The notes: generated from the letters alone by a model not told the origin. Positions 41,118 through 52,729 are shown, counted from the stretch's first letter. The stretch is 64,000 nucleotides of DNA from Marinobacter sp. JH2 (GCF_004353225.1 NZ_CP037934.1:2356001-2420000), one strand, 5' to 3'. Program-made: numbers and translations.

Positions 41118-41681
41118 TCATTTGCAATCTGCTTTCGTTGACGTTGTCACCTGCACTGTGCTCCCAGCGATCAAACCAATACTGCGAACGTTGTCATTCG
41201 TGAGTGCGGAATTGCATAATTCCACTACTGAGGGATCCCCTCCGGAAGCTGTGTTGTACGGGGTCATCGTGTTATCGCCAAGATAACCTATCCCATCGCC
41301 CCGAAAGCGCACGGTTGTCGACGAAAGAACTTGCAAAGGCTGGTCAATCGAAGCGGCCAGCGCTGGGTGGAGCACCTCAGCGGCTCCGCCATCTCGAGGC
41401 AAGTAGCGGACTTCTCCTGCGATAGCAGCCTTACAATTTGATCCAATCCCACTTTTTGGCGCGCTATCTTTACCACACAGGGCCACTGATTGATTACGTT
41501 TCACGGCTTCAGCGCGCGCCGCAGCGATAGCGCCAACCCATGCATTGGTCGTCGTAATTAACTCGTTACGCGCAAGCGTATCCCGAAAACTCGGAATGGC
41601 AACGGTTATCAATATTGCTGCCACCGCCAAAGTAATCATCAACTCAACCAACGTAAAACCGCCGTCACTCCGGACACGCAT
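41118..41681 (-). CDS. fimU: Type IV pilus minor pilin FimU
   Basis: The 187-residue prepilin has a short leader MRVRSDGG followed by FTLVELMITLAVAAILITVAIPSF and a GspH-type fold with Cys pairs (CGKDS, SNCKA, ELCNS, KADCK). It lacks the C-terminal GRxR seen in the fimT product, and its first place in fimU-pilV-pilW-pilX-pilY1-pilE matches FimU, the adaptor linking tip pilins to the shaft. AGAGG lies 8 bases before the ATG. An AlgR-like site lies about 70 bp upstream. Confidence 0.88.
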   Translation of the reverse strand: MRVRSDGGFTLVELMITLAVAAILITVAIPSFRDTLARNELITTTNAWVGAIAAARAEAVKRNQSVALCGKDSAPKSGIGSNCKAAIAGEVRYLPRDGGAAEVLHPALAASIDQPLQVLSSTTVRFRGDGIGYLGDNTMTPYNTASGGDPSVVELCNSALTNDNVRSIGLIAGSTVQVTTSTKADCK

Positions 41682-41747
41682 AAAGCAAACCTCTTGTTAT
41701 CTCAAATTCAGCCTACGAAACTCTGCGAAGAACACCCACCACTAAAC

Positions 41748-41756
41748 GACAAACGG
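41748..41756 (-). promoter_or_regulatory. AlgR-like binding site upstream of fimU
   Basis: The minus strand reads CCGTTTGTC, one base from the AlgR core CCGTTCGTC. In P. aeruginosa AlgR binds upstream of fimU and activates this same operon. One short match only. Confidence 0.35.
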
Positions 41757-41780
41757 TGAGAAACCGGGCGTGAGCGGTAT

Positions 41781-41828
41781 CCAGACAACAAAAAAGCGTG
41801 ATCGAAATCACGCTTTTTTGTTGTCTGG
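41781..41828. terminator. Long palindromic terminator after ispH
   Basis: Perfect 22-bp arms (41781-41802 with 41807-41828) around a CGAA loop, including AAAAAAGCGTGAT/ATCACGCTTTTTT. It closes the ribF/ileS-lspA-fkpB-ispH transcript and shields the fimU promoter. Confidence 0.88.
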
Positions 41829-41860
41829 ACAAGTCGCCTGCCCTTAGTCGTCAATGCTCG

Positions 41861-42814
41861 CTATTGAACATTCACCGCATCAATCCGCAGTTCCTTAGGC
41901 ATAGAAAACACAATATTCTCTTCCCGCCCGGCAACCTCCTGCGGCTCTTCCCCACCTAATTCCTTCAAGCGGTTAATCACATCAGCCACCAGCACTTCAG
42001 GCGCCGAAGCCCCAGCCGTCACACCCACAGCGGTCTTACCTTCCAACCACTGCTTATCAATTTGCGCAGCTTCATCAATCAAAAAAGCTGGTGTTCCCAT
42101 GCGTTCCGCCAGCTCGCGCAGGCGGTTGGAGTTGGAACTGTTCGGGGAGCCCACTACCAGCATCAAGTCGCAGTCGCCGGCTAGCTGCTTCACGGCATCC
42201 TGGCGATTCTGCGTGGCGTAGCAAATGTCGTCTTTACGCGGACCTTCAATTTTCGGGAACTTGGCGCGCAGTGCGTCAATCACCCGAGCGGTGTCGTCCA
42301 TGGAGAGCGTGGTTTGGGTGACGTAAGCTAGACGCTCAGCATCGTTCACTTCGAGCTTTTCAACATCGCCTTCGTCTTCAACCAGATAGATGTTACCGCC
42401 GTTGCTATGGTCGTACTGGCCCATGGTACCTTCGACTTCCGGGTGGCCATGGTGACCAATCAGGATGCATTCACGGCCGTCGCGACTGTTACGCATGACT
42501 TCCAAGTGCACTTTGGTCACCAGCGGGCAAGTCGCGTCAAAGACCTTCAAGCCACGGCGAGCGGCTTCGTTTTGAACGGCCTGGGATACGCCGTGGGCGC
42601 TGAAGATCACTAAGGTGTCGTCAGGCACTTCATGCAATTCGTCAACAAACACTGCACCCCGATTGCGCAGGTTATCCACTACAAACTTGTTGTGAACAAC
42701 TTCATGGCGCACGTAGATCGGCGCACCGAACACGTCGAGCGCGCGGTTTACGATTTCTATGGCACGATCTACACCGGCACAGAAGCCACGGGGATTTGCT
42801 AATCGGATTTGCAT
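41861..42814 (-). CDS. ispH: 4-hydroxy-3-methylbut-2-enyl diphosphate reductase
   Basis: The 317-residue iron-sulfur enzyme makes IPP and DMAPP, the last step of the MEP isoprenoid pathway. Cluster cysteines appear in NPRGFC12AGVDRA, in FDATCPLV (about 96) and in [10 protein letters not shown] (about 197). Conserved HEVVHN and SAHGVS supply substrate-binding histidines. It lies 11 bp after fkpB and is last in the ileS-lspA-fkpB-ispH run, the same order as in E. coli. Confidence 0.98.
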   Translation of the reverse strand: MQIRLANPRGFCAGVDRAIEIVNRALDVFGAPIYVRHEVVHNKFVVDNLRNRGAVFVDELHEVPDDTLVIFSAHGVSQAVQNEAARRGLKVFDATCPLVTKVHLEVMRNSRDGRECILIGHHGHPEVEGTMGQYDHSNGGNIYLVEDEGDVEKLEVNDAERLAYVTQTTLSMDDTARVIDALRAKFPKIEGPRKDDICYATQNRQDAVKQLAGDCDLMLVVGSPNSSNSNRLRELAERMGTPAFLIDEAAQIDKQWLEGKTAVGVTAGASAPEVLVADVINRLKELGGEEPQEVAGREENIVFSMPKELRIDAVNVQ

Positions 42815-42825
42815 ATCTTTACCCT

Positions 42826-43278
42826 TCAGTGTGTTTGCCCAGCGGGCTCCACATTGATGATCTGTACTTCAAAGCTCAGTGTACGCCCTGCCAACGGGTG
42901 GTTGAAGTCGACTTCCACTTCATCACCTTCCACTCGGCTGATCACGCCGGGTAGCTCCTGCTGCCGCGCATCGGCAAAGGAAATTACCACGCCCTTCTCC
43001 AAGACCATATCCGCGCTAAATTCGTGGCGTTTGAAGGTCTGGAGATTACTGGGATTGTGCTGCCCAAACGCTTTTTCGGGTGGCACTTCGAAGGTTTTGT
43101 GATCCCCGGCTTTCAGGCCCATCAAGTAGGCTTCAAAATTCGAGGGCAGGTTTTCATCGCCGATTGCCAGCGTAGCCGGCTCTTTGTCGAAAGTGGAATC
43201 CACAATTTCGCCATCTTCAAACTTGAGAGCGAAATGCAAGGTTACCCGGGTACCCTTGTCGATTGGCAGATCGTTCAT
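42826..43278 (-). CDS. fkpB: FKBP-type peptidyl-prolyl isomerase FkpB (SlpA)
   Basis: The 150-residue cytoplasmic prolyl isomerase/chaperone has the SlyD/SlpA layout: FKBP core ([30 protein letters not shown]), an inserted flap (about residues 70-120), then [19 protein letters not shown]. It lacks the His-rich SlyD tail. AGGAG lies 11 bases before ATG 43276-43278, chosen over two in-frame ATGs that fall inside lspA. Position between lspA and ispH is standard. Confidence 0.94.
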   Translation of the reverse strand: MNDLPIDKGTRVTLHFALKFEDGEIVDSTFDKEPATLAIGDENLPSNFEAYLMGLKAGDHKTFEVPPEKAFGQHNPSNLQTFKRHEFSADMVLEKGVVISFADARQQELPGVISRVEGDEVEVDFNHPLAGRTLSFEVQIINVEPAGQTH

Positions 43279-43282
43279 AGGA

Positions 43283-43807
43283 TTAATTACTCCTGTCGGC
43301 ATCCCCGCCGTTTTCAGCGGGTTTGCGGAATGCATCAAGTACCATCATAGCTGCGCCGATGGTGATGGCGGTGTCAGCCAGATTGAAAGCGGGGAAATGC
43401 CAGTCCTGCCAGTAAAAGTGCAGAAAATCGACCACGTAACCGTGAACCACACGGTCGTACACGTTGCCGATAGCGCCGCCCAAGATCAGCACGATGGCGA
43501 TGGCGGTCCAGGTTTCGTTGGCTTTGAGTTTTTTCAGCCAACCCGTCAAAACCACACTGACCACCAAGGCCAAGGTTACGAAAAACCAACGCTGCCAACC
43601 GGCGGCCTCAGCCAGAAAACTGAAGGCCGCGCCGGTATTGTGCAGCAAGGTCAGGTTAAAGCTGGGGATCACCGGAACCGGGTTGCCGTAGGTCAACATG
43701 GCGGTGGCCAGGTACTTGGTCCCCAAGTCCACCGCGATCACCAGAACGGCCAGCCATAACCATTTCAGTTTGCCGCCTTCTCGCTCATCAACCATGACCG
43801 CGTCCAT
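43283..43807 (-). CDS. lspA: Lipoprotein signal peptidase
   Basis: The 174-residue inner-membrane aspartyl protease removes signal peptides from prolipoproteins such as BamD. Four membrane helices are visible. Catalytic aspartates lie in GNVYDRV-xxGYVVDFLHF and FNLADTAITIG, and NTGAAFSFL is the family's conserved loop. The ATG shares one base with the ileS stop codon (TGATG), giving coupled translation. Confidence 0.97.
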   Translation of the reverse strand: MDAVMVDEREGGKLKWLWLAVLVIAVDLGTKYLATAMLTYGNPVPVIPSFNLTLLHNTGAAFSFLAEAAGWQRWFFVTLALVVSVVLTGWLKKLKANETWTAIAIVLILGGAIGNVYDRVVHGYVVDFLHFYWQDWHFPAFNLADTAITIGAAMMVLDAFRKPAENGGDADRSN

Positions 43808-46626
43808 CAAGCGTAGGCACGGGTTTCACCCGAGCCTTCCACGTTGCTAACACAGCGCCCACACAGGTCGGCATGGTTTTCATGCTGGCCAACGTCTTCG
43901 CGGTGGTGCCAGCAACGCTCGCACTTGGCGTGAGTGGCCGGGGTCACTTTCACCAGCAAGCCTTCATGGCTGGTTTGTTCGGCACCGTCTGCTTCGCTGA
44001 CCGGCTTCACCGTTGCTTCGGAGGTGATCAGCACGAAACGCAGCTCTTCCCCGAGGAAGTTCAGGCGCTCGGCCAAGCTGCCCTCGCAATACAAGGTAAC
44101 TTCAGCGCTCAAAGAACCTTTGATATCACCGCGGGCACGAACGTCTTCGAGGCATTTGTTGACCGCCTCTTTCACGCTGTAGATTTCACGCCAGTAGTCA
44201 CGACCCAGCTCAGCGTCTTCCGGCAGTGCCGTCAAACCTTCGTACCAGGTTTCGTAGAACACGGTTTCACCACGTTTGCCGGGCAGGTGCTGCCAGATCT
44301 CATCAGCAGTGAAGCTAAGAATCGGGGCAATCCAGCGCACCAGCGCTTCAGCCACATGATAAAGCGCAGTCTGGCACGAACGGCGCGCCAGGCTATCGGC
44401 CTGAGTGGTGTACTGGCGATCTTTGATGATATCCAGATAGAAACCGCCCAGCGTCGCTTCACAGAAGCTGTACACCTTCTGATAGATACGAAGGAAGGCG
44501 TAGTTTTCGTAGTCTTCTTGCAGCTCGTTTTGCAGCTGCAAAGCGCGATCAACCATCCAACGGTCGAGGGCGATCATGTCTTCCGACGCCACCATGTGCT
44601 GCTCCGGCTCAAAACCGTTCAGGTTGCTGAGCAGGAAGCGCGCGGTGTTCCGGATACGACGGTAACCATCTGCTGTCTGGCGCAGGATGTCTTTGGATAC
44701 CGACATCTCACCGCTGTAATCGGTGGCAGACACCCACAAGCGCAGGATGTCCGCACCCAGTTCGTTCATGACTTCCTGCGGCGCGATCACGTTGCCCATA
44801 GACTTGGACATTTTGTAGCCCTTGGCATCCACAGTGAAGCCGTGAGTCAACACCTGCTTGTAAGGCGCTACGCCGTTCATCGCGATGGACGTTTTCAGGG
44901 AAGACTGGAACCAGCCTCGGTGCTGGTCAGAACCTTCCAGATAAAGATCCGCCGGGAACTGGCCCAGTTCTTCCCGTGCTCGCAGCACGGATTCGTGGGT
45001 CACACCGGAATCAAACCAAACGTCCAAGGTATCGAGCACCTTGTCGTACTGGTCGGCATCGTCACCCAGCAAATCGCTTTGATCAATGTCGTACCACGCG
45101 TCGATACCACCGGCTTCCACCGCTTGCGCGACTTTTTCGATCAACTCTTGGGTGTTCGGGTGCAGGTCCTGAGTTTCCTTGTGAATAAACAAGGTAATGG
45201 GCACGCCCCAAGTGCGCTGACGGGAGATACACCAGTCCGGGCTCTGCTGGAACATGGCTTCAATACGGTTCTGGCCCCAGCCCGGCACCCAACGGATACC
45301 TTTGATGGCTTCCAGTGCATCGGCGCGCAAGTTGAGTTTGTCCATGCTAATGAACCATTGCGGCGTTGCACGGTAGATCAACGGCGTTTTGGTGCGCCAG
45401 CAATGCGGGTAGCTGTGACGGAACTTCTCGGCACGCACCAGTTTGCCTTCACGCTCCAGCGCGGCGCTGACCGGCTCGTCGGCTTTGTACACGTGAATAC
45501 CGGCGAACTCGCCTGCTGCATCGGTATAGGTACCATCGGCTTTGACCAAATTGATGGTTTCGATACCGTAGGCTTTGCCCACTTCAAAGTCTTCCATACC
45601 GTGGTCTGGCGCGGTATGAACCGCACCGGTACCGGCATCCAGCGATACGTGATCACCAAGGATCGCGGGCACCTGCTTGTCGTAAACCGGGTGCTGCAGC
45701 ATCTGATTTTCAAGCGCGGAGCCGGTGACGTTGGCCAGCACGCGGAACTCTTCCACGCCCCAGCGAGCCATGATGCCTGCAACCATATCGGTGGCCAAAA
45801 TCATCCGCTCTGGGCCGTTGCCGGTATCCACCTGCACCAAGGCGTATTCCAGATCTGCACCCAAAGAAACTGCTTGGTTGGCCGGAATGGTCCAAGGCGT
45901 GGTGGTCCAGATAACCACAGAAACGTCACCCTCACCTTCGTCGGTACCAAACAGCTTGAGCACAGCCGCCTGGTCAACAGCCGTAAAGCGCACGTCAATC
46001 TGGGTAGAGGTTTTGTCCTGATATTCCACTTCCGCCTCTGCCAGTGCGGACTGACCAACCACACTCCAGTAAACCGGCTTGAAGCCACGAACCAGGTGAC
46101 CTTTGGCCACGATCTTGCCAAGGGCACGAACGATACCTGCTTCTACCTTCGGATCCATGGTCAGGTAGGGTTTATCCCACTCACCCATCACACCCAAGCG
46201 AATGAAGTCCGCCTTTTGCCCTTCAATCTGCTTGGCGGCGTAATCACGACAGGCCTGGCGAAAGGTTTTGTAGTCCACTTTCACACCGGCTTTGCCGATT
46301 TCCTGCTCGACCTTGTGCTCGATAGGCAGACCGTGACAGTCCCAGCCTGGCACGTAGGGCGCATCGTATCCCATGAAACTCCGGGATTTGACGATCATGT
46401 CTTTTAGAATTTTGTTTACCGCATGCCCGATATGAATGCTGCCGTTCGCATAAGGAGGGCCATCATGCAGGATGAATTTTTCCCGGCCTTCGCGCTGCTT
46501 GCGCAGGTTGCCGTAGACATCGAGATCCTGCCAGCGCTTGAGCATATCCGGCTCACGCTTGGCCAGGTTACCGCGCATCGGAAAGGCGGTTTCCGGCAGA
46601 TTCAGGGTATGCTTGTAGTCGCTCAT
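43807..46626 (-). CDS. ileS: Isoleucyl-tRNA synthetase
   Basis: The 939-residue class I synthetase charges tRNA-Ile. HIGH motif: [17 protein letters not shown] near residue 60; KMSKS motif: [10 protein letters not shown] near 600; CP1 editing domain between them; C-terminal zinc finger with [10 protein letters not shown] and LCGRC. The frame runs 40 codons further upstream into the ribF end, but homology supports ATG 46624-46626 ([11 protein letters not shown]). Its ribosome site is poor (GAGAG about 13 bases away). It precedes lspA and follows ribF by 34 bp. Confidence 0.97.
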   Translation of the reverse strand: MSDYKHTLNLPETAFPMRGNLAKREPDMLKRWQDLDVYGNLRKQREGREKFILHDGPPYANGSIHIGHAVNKILKDMIVKSRSFMGYDAPYVPGWDCHGLPIEHKVEQEIGKAGVKVDYKTFRQACRDYAAKQIEGQKADFIRLGVMGEWDKPYLTMDPKVEAGIVRALGKIVAKGHLVRGFKPVYWSVVGQSALAEAEVEYQDKTSTQIDVRFTAVDQAAVLKLFGTDEGEGDVSVVIWTTTPWTIPANQAVSLGADLEYALVQVDTGNGPERMILATDMVAGIMARWGVEEFRVLANVTGSALENQMLQHPVYDKQVPAILGDHVSLDAGTGAVHTAPDHGMEDFEVGKAYGIETINLVKADGTYTDAAGEFAGIHVYKADEPVSAALEREGKLVRAEKFRHSYPHCWRTKTPLIYRATPQWFISMDKLNLRADALEAIKGIRWVPGWGQNRIEAMFQQSPDWCISRQRTWGVPITLFIHKETQDLHPNTQELIEKVAQAVEAGGIDAWYDIDQSDLLGDDADQYDKVLDTLDVWFDSGVTHESVLRAREELGQFPADLYLEGSDQHRGWFQSSLKTSIAMNGVAPYKQVLTHGFTVDAKGYKMSKSMGNVIAPQEVMNELGADILRLWVSATDYSGEMSVSKDILRQTADGYRRIRNTARFLLSNLNGFEPEQHMVASEDMIALDRWMVDRALQLQNELQEDYENYAFLRIYQKVYSFCEATLGGFYLDIIKDRQYTTQADSLARRSCQTALYHVAEALVRWIAPILSFTADEIWQHLPGKRGETVFYETWYEGLTALPEDAELGRDYWREIYSVKEAVNKCLEDVRARGDIKGSLSAEVTLYCEGSLAERLNFLGEELRFVLITSEATVKPVSEADGAEQTSHEGLLVKVTPATHAKCERCWHHREDVGQHENHADLCGRCVSNVEGSGETRAYA

Positions 46627-46660
46627 GTTTGTGTGCGCACTCTCTGGTTGGTCAGTTAAA

Positions 46661-47629
46661 TCAGTTAAAGGGCTGGGCGGAATTGTCCGCCAGCCAGGCC
46701 CGGGCATGCCCGAAGTCCCGAGCGATCTGTTGTCGCAACTCATCAACAGAATCGAATTTCACTTCGTCCCGCAAGCCGTGGCGGAACACAACGTTCAAAT
46801 GCTGGCCGTAGAGTGTGCCAGCAAAGTCGAACAGGTGCACTTCCAGCGCAGGCCGCTTGCCGTCTACCGTTGGTCGAAGGCCAACATTTGCAATGCCGTC
46901 TTGCCATTCACCCGTCTCAAGACGGGCTCGAACTACATAAACACCGCGCAACGCGGGCATGCGATTCAGCAAAATGTTCGCCGTGGGCGCGCCCAGCTGG
47001 CGACCGAGCTGCCGGCCGTACACCACTCGGCCATGAATCCGGTAAGGGTGCCCCAAAAGACGCTCCGCTTCCTCTAGGCCGTTCACATTCAGAACCTTGC
47101 GAACCCGAGTGCTACTGACGCGTTCACCATCAACCGTCACGGTGCGGGTGTTCTCGACGGTGAAATCGTGTTCCTGCCCCACTTGCTCCAGCAGACGGAA
47201 GTCTCCCGCCCGGTCACAACCAAAACGGAAATCATCTCCCACCACCAGATGGCGCACGGCCAAGCCGTGGATCAGTACGTTTTCGATGAAATCCATCGCC
47301 GAGAAGCTGCGGAAGGTGTCATCGAAACGAATGCACAGCACTATGTCGATACCTTCAGCCAACAGCGCTTCGTACTTCTGCCGGAAAGGCATCAAACGGG
47401 GCGGCGCTTCACTGCCCTGAAAAAATTCCCGTGGCTGTGGTTCGAAAAACATCACCACCGAGGGCACATCCAGTTCGACAGCCTTTTGCCGTACCTGTTC
47501 GATAATCGTTTTGTGGCCTAGGTGTACACCATCAAAATTCCCAATGGTTGCGACACAGCCACCGGCGAGCGGCGAGTCCCCAGACGCGGACAAACGCTTA
47601 AGATTGGTGAGGCCTCGGATCAGACGCAT
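46661..47629 (-). CDS. ribF: Bifunctional riboflavin kinase/FAD synthetase
   Basis: The 322-residue enzyme converts riboflavin to FMN and FAD. The N-terminal adenylyltransferase domain has [14 protein letters not shown]; the C-terminal kinase domain (about 190-315) has [20 protein letters not shown], the ATP/metal loop with PTAN, and [16 protein letters not shown] lies 10 bases before the ATG. Upstream is a candidate promoter TTTACC-16-TATAAT and the murJ stop. It heads ribF-ileS-lspA-fkpB-ispH. Confidence 0.97.
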   Translation of the reverse strand: MRLIRGLTNLKRLSASGDSPLAGGCVATIGNFDGVHLGHKTIIEQVRQKAVELDVPSVVMFFEPQPREFFQGSEAPPRLMPFRQKYEALLAEGIDIVLCIRFDDTFRSFSAMDFIENVLIHGLAVRHLVVGDDFRFGCDRAGDFRLLEQVGQEHDFTVENTRTVTVDGERVSSTRVRKVLNVNGLEEAERLLGHPYRIHGRVVYGRQLGRQLGAPTANILLNRMPALRGVYVVRARLETGEWQDGIANVGLRPTVDGKRPALEVHLFDFAGTLYGQHLNVVFRHGLRDEVKFDSVDELRQQIARDFGHARAWLADNSAQPFN

Positions 47630-47705
47630 CTACTGCGAACCTTTACTTGCCAGCTGGCTTTGGGTGCACACACCTACCGCATATGCACTGGTGAGAAAAC
47701 GCGCG

Positions 47706-47733
47706 ATTATACCCCAGTCGCGAGTGTGGTAAA
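47706..47733 (-). promoter_or_regulatory. Candidate sigma-70 promoter for ribF-ileS
   Basis: Minus strand TTTACC (47728-47733), 16 bp, TATAAT (47706-47711), then the GC-rich discriminator CGCGC. Confidence 0.55.
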
Positions 47734-47747
47734 AATCGTGAAGACGC

Positions 47748-49337
47748 TTACTTCTGCCGGAACTGGCGAAGGCGCACGCCACACAGCACCAAAGTCACGA
47801 AATACGCCCCTACACCAGCCGACACGATCACTGCCATATCGGCCGTTCTTTGCAAACCACCCGCGCTTAGCCAATCCGCCACCGGGGCGTTCAGCGAAAG
47901 CACCACAGCGGCCAACACCGAGTTAGCCACTGCTAACTGAATCAGAAACTTAGGCCAGCCCGACTGACTCTGCCACGCCCCATCTTTGCGTAAGCCACGC
48001 CACAGAAGGTAACCGTTCAACCAAGCTGACATAGACGTCGCCAAGGCCAGCCCGGCGTGGGCTAGCGGCACAATCAATGCCAGGTTAAACGCCATATTGG
48101 CGACCATCGCGATGATGCCTATCTTTACTGGGGTTTTGGTGTCCTGCCGAGCGAAAAAGCCCGGAGCCAGCACTTTTATCAACATAAATGCCAAAAGCCC
48201 GGCAGAATACGCCCTCAAGCTCTGGGCCGACATGGCCACATCACGGCCTGTCACCTCGCCGTAATGGAACAGCGTTGCAATCAAAGGCTCCGCCAGCAGC
48301 GCTAAAGCCAACGCCGCCGGCACCCCGATTAACAAAACCGCCCTAACCGCCCAATCCAGCGTCGCGGCAAACTGGTCTTTTGATTCTGCGGCATGCTTGC
48401 GAGACAGGCTGGGTAAAATTACCGTCGCAATCGCAATGCCAAACACCCCCAACGGCAATTCTGACAAACGATCGGAATAATACAGCCACGACACACTGCC
48501 GGTTTGCAGGAATGAAGCCAGCACGGTATCCAACAACAGGTTGATCTGACTCACCGACACCCCGAACAAGGCCGGCATCATCAGCTTCAAGATCCGGCTC
48601 ACCCCTTCATGGCGATAATCCACCCTCGGCCGCGGCATCAAGCCCAGCCGCATCAGAAACGGAAGCTGGAAGAACAACTGCAACGCACCGGCAATAAACA
48701 CCCCCCAAGCGAGCGCCATCACAGGCTCGCTCATCAGCGGCGCGAGGAAAATAGCGGCAACAATCATCGCCAGATTCAGCAGTACCGGCGTGAAGGCCGG
48801 CACAGCGAAACGATCGTAGCTATTGAGAATGCCACCCGCGAACGCAGTGAGTGAGATCAGCAGAAGATAGGGAAAAGTAATGCGCAGCATGTCGCTGGCC
48901 ATCGCAAACTTCGCATCATCCTCAAGAAACCCGGGGGCAAAGACTGCGGTCAATACCGGCGCGCCTAGCATAGCCACCAGCGTCACCGCTAAAAGCACCA
49001 ACCCCAGAGAGCCGGCCACTGCATCAACAAGACGCTTCACCTCAGAAATGTCGCCCTTTTGGCGATAAGACGACAACACCGGTACAAATGCCTGGGAGAA
49101 GGCCCCTTCGGCAAACAACCGACGCAGAAAATTCGGAATCTTAAAGGCGACAAAAAAGGCGTCCGCCGCGGTTCCGGCACCGAAATAACGGGCGATGACC
49201 ATATCCCGCACCAAACCCAGCACCCGAGACAGCATGGTCATAACGCCAACCACGCCGGACGAACGCAACAAACCGGGCGGTTTAGGTGGCTGTTTTTGGG
49301 GCGACGGCGCGCGCGCTGGTTGCGGTTCGGCGGACAT
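47748..49337 (-). CDS. murJ: Lipid II flippase MurJ
   Basis: The 529-residue MOP-superfamily protein flips lipid II across the inner membrane for peptidoglycan synthesis. About 14 hydrophobic segments are visible. Family landmarks: SRVLGLVRDMVIARYFGAG (substrate-pathway arginines), FRRLFAEGAFSQAFVPV near the N-terminus. A proline-rich cytoplasmic prefix (residues about 5-25) precedes the first helix. ATG 49335-49337 is used; an in-frame TTG five codons upstream is possible. It is divergent from rpsT, the usual neighbour. Confidence 0.96.
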   Translation of the reverse strand: MSAEPQPARAPSPQKQPPKPPGLLRSSGVVGVMTMLSRVLGLVRDMVIARYFGAGTAADAFFVAFKIPNFLRRLFAEGAFSQAFVPVLSSYRQKGDISEVKRLVDAVAGSLGLVLLAVTLVAMLGAPVLTAVFAPGFLEDDAKFAMASDMLRITFPYLLLISLTAFAGGILNSYDRFAVPAFTPVLLNLAMIVAAIFLAPLMSEPVMALAWGVFIAGALQLFFQLPFLMRLGLMPRPRVDYRHEGVSRILKLMMPALFGVSVSQINLLLDTVLASFLQTGSVSWLYYSDRLSELPLGVFGIAIATVILPSLSRKHAAESKDQFAATLDWAVRAVLLIGVPAALALALLAEPLIATLFHYGEVTGRDVAMSAQSLRAYSAGLLAFMLIKVLAPGFFARQDTKTPVKIGIIAMVANMAFNLALIVPLAHAGLALATSMSAWLNGYLLWRGLRKDGAWQSQSGWPKFLIQLAVANSVLAAVVLSLNAPVADWLSAGGLQRTADMAVIVSAGVGAYFVTLVLCGVRLRQFRQK

Positions 49338-49483
49338 GTTGCGAGAATCCAATTTCAGAGTTCAAGCCTGAGCGGCGTTTCGGTATTCCACAGGGCGGGC
49401 CTAAGCGCCGCAGTATGCCCCGTGTAGCGATGCGCGAGTGTACCACAGGCCTGCAGCACGCGGGGATTACTGCGCCGACAACC

Positions 49484-49512
49484 TTGACATTTCAAGCGTA
49501 CGGCGGCATAGT
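49484..49512 (+). promoter_or_regulatory. Candidate rpsT promoter
   Basis: TTGACA (49484-49489), 17 bp, CATAGT (49507-49512), about 90 bp before the rpsT start in the 265-base murJ-rpsT gap, which holds no other gene. Confidence 0.6.
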
Positions 49513-49602
49513 TCCGCGTCATTTATATCGACGCGCTCGTTATGGCGCGCCCGCGATCTAAACATATTCCGTTTTTATAGCAACGAATTCAGGAGTTTTA
49601 CG

Positions 49603-49872
49603 GTGGCAAATTCCCCGCAAGCCAAAAAGCGCGCTCGTCAAAACGAGAAAAACCGCAAGCACAACGCTAGCCTGCGTTCTATGGCACGTACCTACATGAA
49701 AAAGGTTGAAGCCAAGATCAAGGCCGGCAACTACGAAGAAGCCCAAGCAGCCATGAAAGAAGCCCAGCCCGTTCTGGACAGCATGGTCAACAAAGGCATC
49801 TTCGCCAAGAACAAAGTTGCTCGTCATAAGAGCCGTGTGAACACAAGAATCAAGGCTCTGAAAGCAGCCTAA
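49603..49872 (+). CDS. rpsT: 30S ribosomal protein S20
   Basis: The 89-residue, Lys/Arg-rich protein bS20 binds 16S rRNA early in assembly. It reads ANSPQAKKRARQNEKNRKHN and ends VARHKSRVNTRIKAL-KAA. Translation starts at GTG 49603-49605, with AGGAG 7 bases upstream; the longer upstream frame has no homology. S20 genes in enterobacteria also use a non-ATG start (UUG) for autoregulation, so the GTG may matter. A strong terminator follows, facing proB. Confidence 0.97.
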   Translation: MANSPQAKKRARQNEKNRKHNASLRSMARTYMKKVEAKIKAGNYEEAQAAMKEAQPVLDSMVNKGIFAKNKVARHKSRVNTRIKALKAA

Positions 49873-49886
49873 TTGTTGTGATCAAT

Positions 49887-49917
49887 AAAAAAACCGGCTA
49901 ACAAGCCGGTTTTTTTA
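49887..49917. terminator. Bidirectional terminator between rpsT and proB
   Basis: Stem AACCGGCT/AGCCGGTT with AACA loop, A-run before and T-run after. Confidence 0.9.
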
Positions 49918-49947
49918 TGTCTGAATTTTAAAGCATCTCGCTTAGAG

Positions 49948-51072
49948 CTATACAACCACCAGGTTGTCTCGATGAATCATCTCTTCATCGGACACATACC
50001 CCAATAACTCAGTAATGCGATCACTGGAATGGCCGGCAATAACACCCGCCTCATCCGCATCGTAGTTGACCAACCCACGGGCAATCTCACGCCCGGCCAA
50101 ATCTACGCACATAACCATTTCACCGCGGCGAAACTTTCCGCTGACGGCCTTCACACCAACCGATAGCAAGCTACGCCCACCCTGGCGCAACACCTTTACC
50201 GCCCCATCATCCAAAACCAGCGTGCCACGAGTCTGCAAATGACTGGCAATCCACTGCTTCCGAGCCGCCAACCTGCCGTGCTCCGGCAGCAGCAAGGTGC
50301 CAATGACATCTCCTTGCCGCAATCGATCAATCGCATTCTCGATGCGACCACCCACAATCACAGTAAATGCACCTGAACGAGCGGCCAACCGAGACGCCCG
50401 CAACTTGGTTAGCATGCCACCACGCCCCAACGCTCCAGCACCGCCACCGGCCATCGCATCCAGATCTGGATCTTCCGCCTTACGCTCAGTGACCAGCTCA
50501 GCATCTTCGTGCTTACGCGGATCTTTGGTGAACAAGCCCAACTGATCAGTAAGAATAATCAGGCCATCCGCCTCGACCAGATTCGCAACCAACGCTCCCA
50601 GCGTGTCGTTATCACCAAAACGGATCTCATCGGTGACCACGGTATCGTTTTCGTTAACGATCGGCACCACTCCGTAATCCAGAAGCGTTCGCAGCGTACT
50701 ACGTCCGTTCAGGTAACGTTTTCGATCGGAAAGATCATCGTGAGTCAGAAGAATTTGCGCAGTATGAATACCGTGACGCTTGAACTGAGCCTCCCAGGTT
50801 TGCACCAACCCCATTTGCCCCACCGCAGCAGCTGCCTGAAGTTCGTGCAAATGTTGCGGCCGCGCACTCCAGCCCAGTCGACTCATACCCTCTGCCACAG
50901 ATCCTGAAGACACAACCACAACTTCAACGCCACTGCGTATCAGCGCGGCAATCTGATCAACCCAATGACCCAGCGCGGTCACATCCAGCCCTTTACCATC
51001 ATCGGTCAGCAAAGCACTGCCAATTTTCACCACCAATCGGCGGGCTTTCTTTAGCTGGATGCGTTCACTCAT
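49948..51072 (-). CDS. proB: Glutamate 5-kinase
   Basis: The 374-residue enzyme phosphorylates glutamate as the first step of proline synthesis and is feedback-inhibited by proline. The amino-acid kinase domain (1-260) includes [50 protein letters not shown]; a C-terminal PUA domain (about 280-365) follows. The usual GSSL kinase start reads GSAL here. obgE lies 29 bp upstream, so the pair is probably one transcript. Confidence 0.97.
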   Translation of the reverse strand: MSERIQLKKARRLVVKIGSALLTDDGKGLDVTALGHWVDQIAALIRSGVEVVVVSSGSVAEGMSRLGWSARPQHLHELQAAAAVGQMGLVQTWEAQFKRHGIHTAQILLTHDDLSDRKRYLNGRSTLRTLLDYGVVPIVNENDTVVTDEIRFGDNDTLGALVANLVEADGLIILTDQLGLFTKDPRKHEDAELVTERKAEDPDLDAMAGGGAGALGRGGMLTKLRASRLAARSGAFTVIVGGRIENAIDRLRQGDVIGTLLLPEHGRLAARKQWIASHLQTRGTLVLDDGAVKVLRQGGRSLLSVGVKAVSGKFRRGEMVMCVDLAGREIARGLVNYDADEAGVIAGHSSDRITELLGYVSDEEMIHRDNLVVV

Positions 51073-51101
51073 GACAGCAGCAATATCTCTTTGGCTTCTA
51101 G

Positions 51102-52298
<1,197 letters not shown>

Positions 52299-52319
52299 TC
52301 AAATGCCTTTGCATAAACT

Positions 52320-52356
52320 AAAAAGCCCCGCAGCCTCATGGAAGCTTTGCGGGGCT
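52320..52356 (-). terminator. Terminator after rpmA, immediately before obgE
   Basis: Stem AGCCCCGCA/TGCGGGGCT (52324-52332 with 52348-52356) with interior pairs, then five U on the minus strand. It would end rplU-rpmA transcripts or throttle read-through into obgE. Confidence 0.8.
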
Positions 52357-52433
52357 CCGGATTCGCCTGAAGACTGATTAAATCAGCATATCAGGAAATC
52401 CAAGGTTCGACAGAACCGGAGGATCGCCGCTGC

Positions 52434-52694
52434 TTACGCAGCCGGAACGATGCTCACGAACTTACGGTTCTGCGGGCCTTTAACTTCGAACTTCACCTGA
52501 CCTTCCGCTTTCGCGAAAAGGGTGTGGTCCTTGCCAAGGCCTACGTTGTTGCCAGCGTGAAAACGAGTGCCGCGCTGACGAACGATGATGCTACCTGCAG
52601 ATACAGTCTCGCCGCCGTAGCGCTTAACACCAAGTCGTTTCGACTCGGAATCGCGACCGTTACGGGTACTACCTGCTGCTTTTTTATGAGCCAT
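52434..52694 (-). CDS. rpmA: 50S ribosomal protein L27
   Basis: The 86-residue protein bL27 reaches the peptidyl-transferase centre with its N-terminal tail. Sequence [19 protein letters not shown] then [11 protein letters not shown] and [14 protein letters not shown] is diagnostic. There is no cleavable N-terminal extension of the Staphylococcus kind. It follows rplU by 35 bp. The 3' region (52367-52395) contains the palindrome CTGATT-A-AATCAG within a CCTGA/TCAGG frame. Confidence 0.98.
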   Translation of the reverse strand: MAHKKAAGSTRNGRDSESKRLGVKRYGGETVSAGSIIVRQRGTRFHAGNNVGLGKDHTLFAKAEGQVKFEVKGPQNRKFVSIVPAA

Positions 52695-52729
52695 TACCAG
52701 CCTCCTTCTTTAAGGGGAATGTTCAGAGC

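Noticed and set aside
41682..41780. Sigma-54 promoter for the minor pilin operon
   Set aside because: No TGGCAC-N5-TTGC pattern on the minus strand upstream of fimU, or upstream of fimT; PilR targets are likely elsewhere.
43873..46407. Long plus-strand open frame of 844 codons opposite ileS
   Set aside because: It is the mirror of the ileS reading frame; it has no family-like motif or ribosome site, while ileS shows HIGH, KMSKS and zinc-finger motifs.
47664..47676. GGGTGCACACAC shared with 63763-63774
   Set aside because: A single 12-base match between two regions of a 64-kb window is expected by chance many times.
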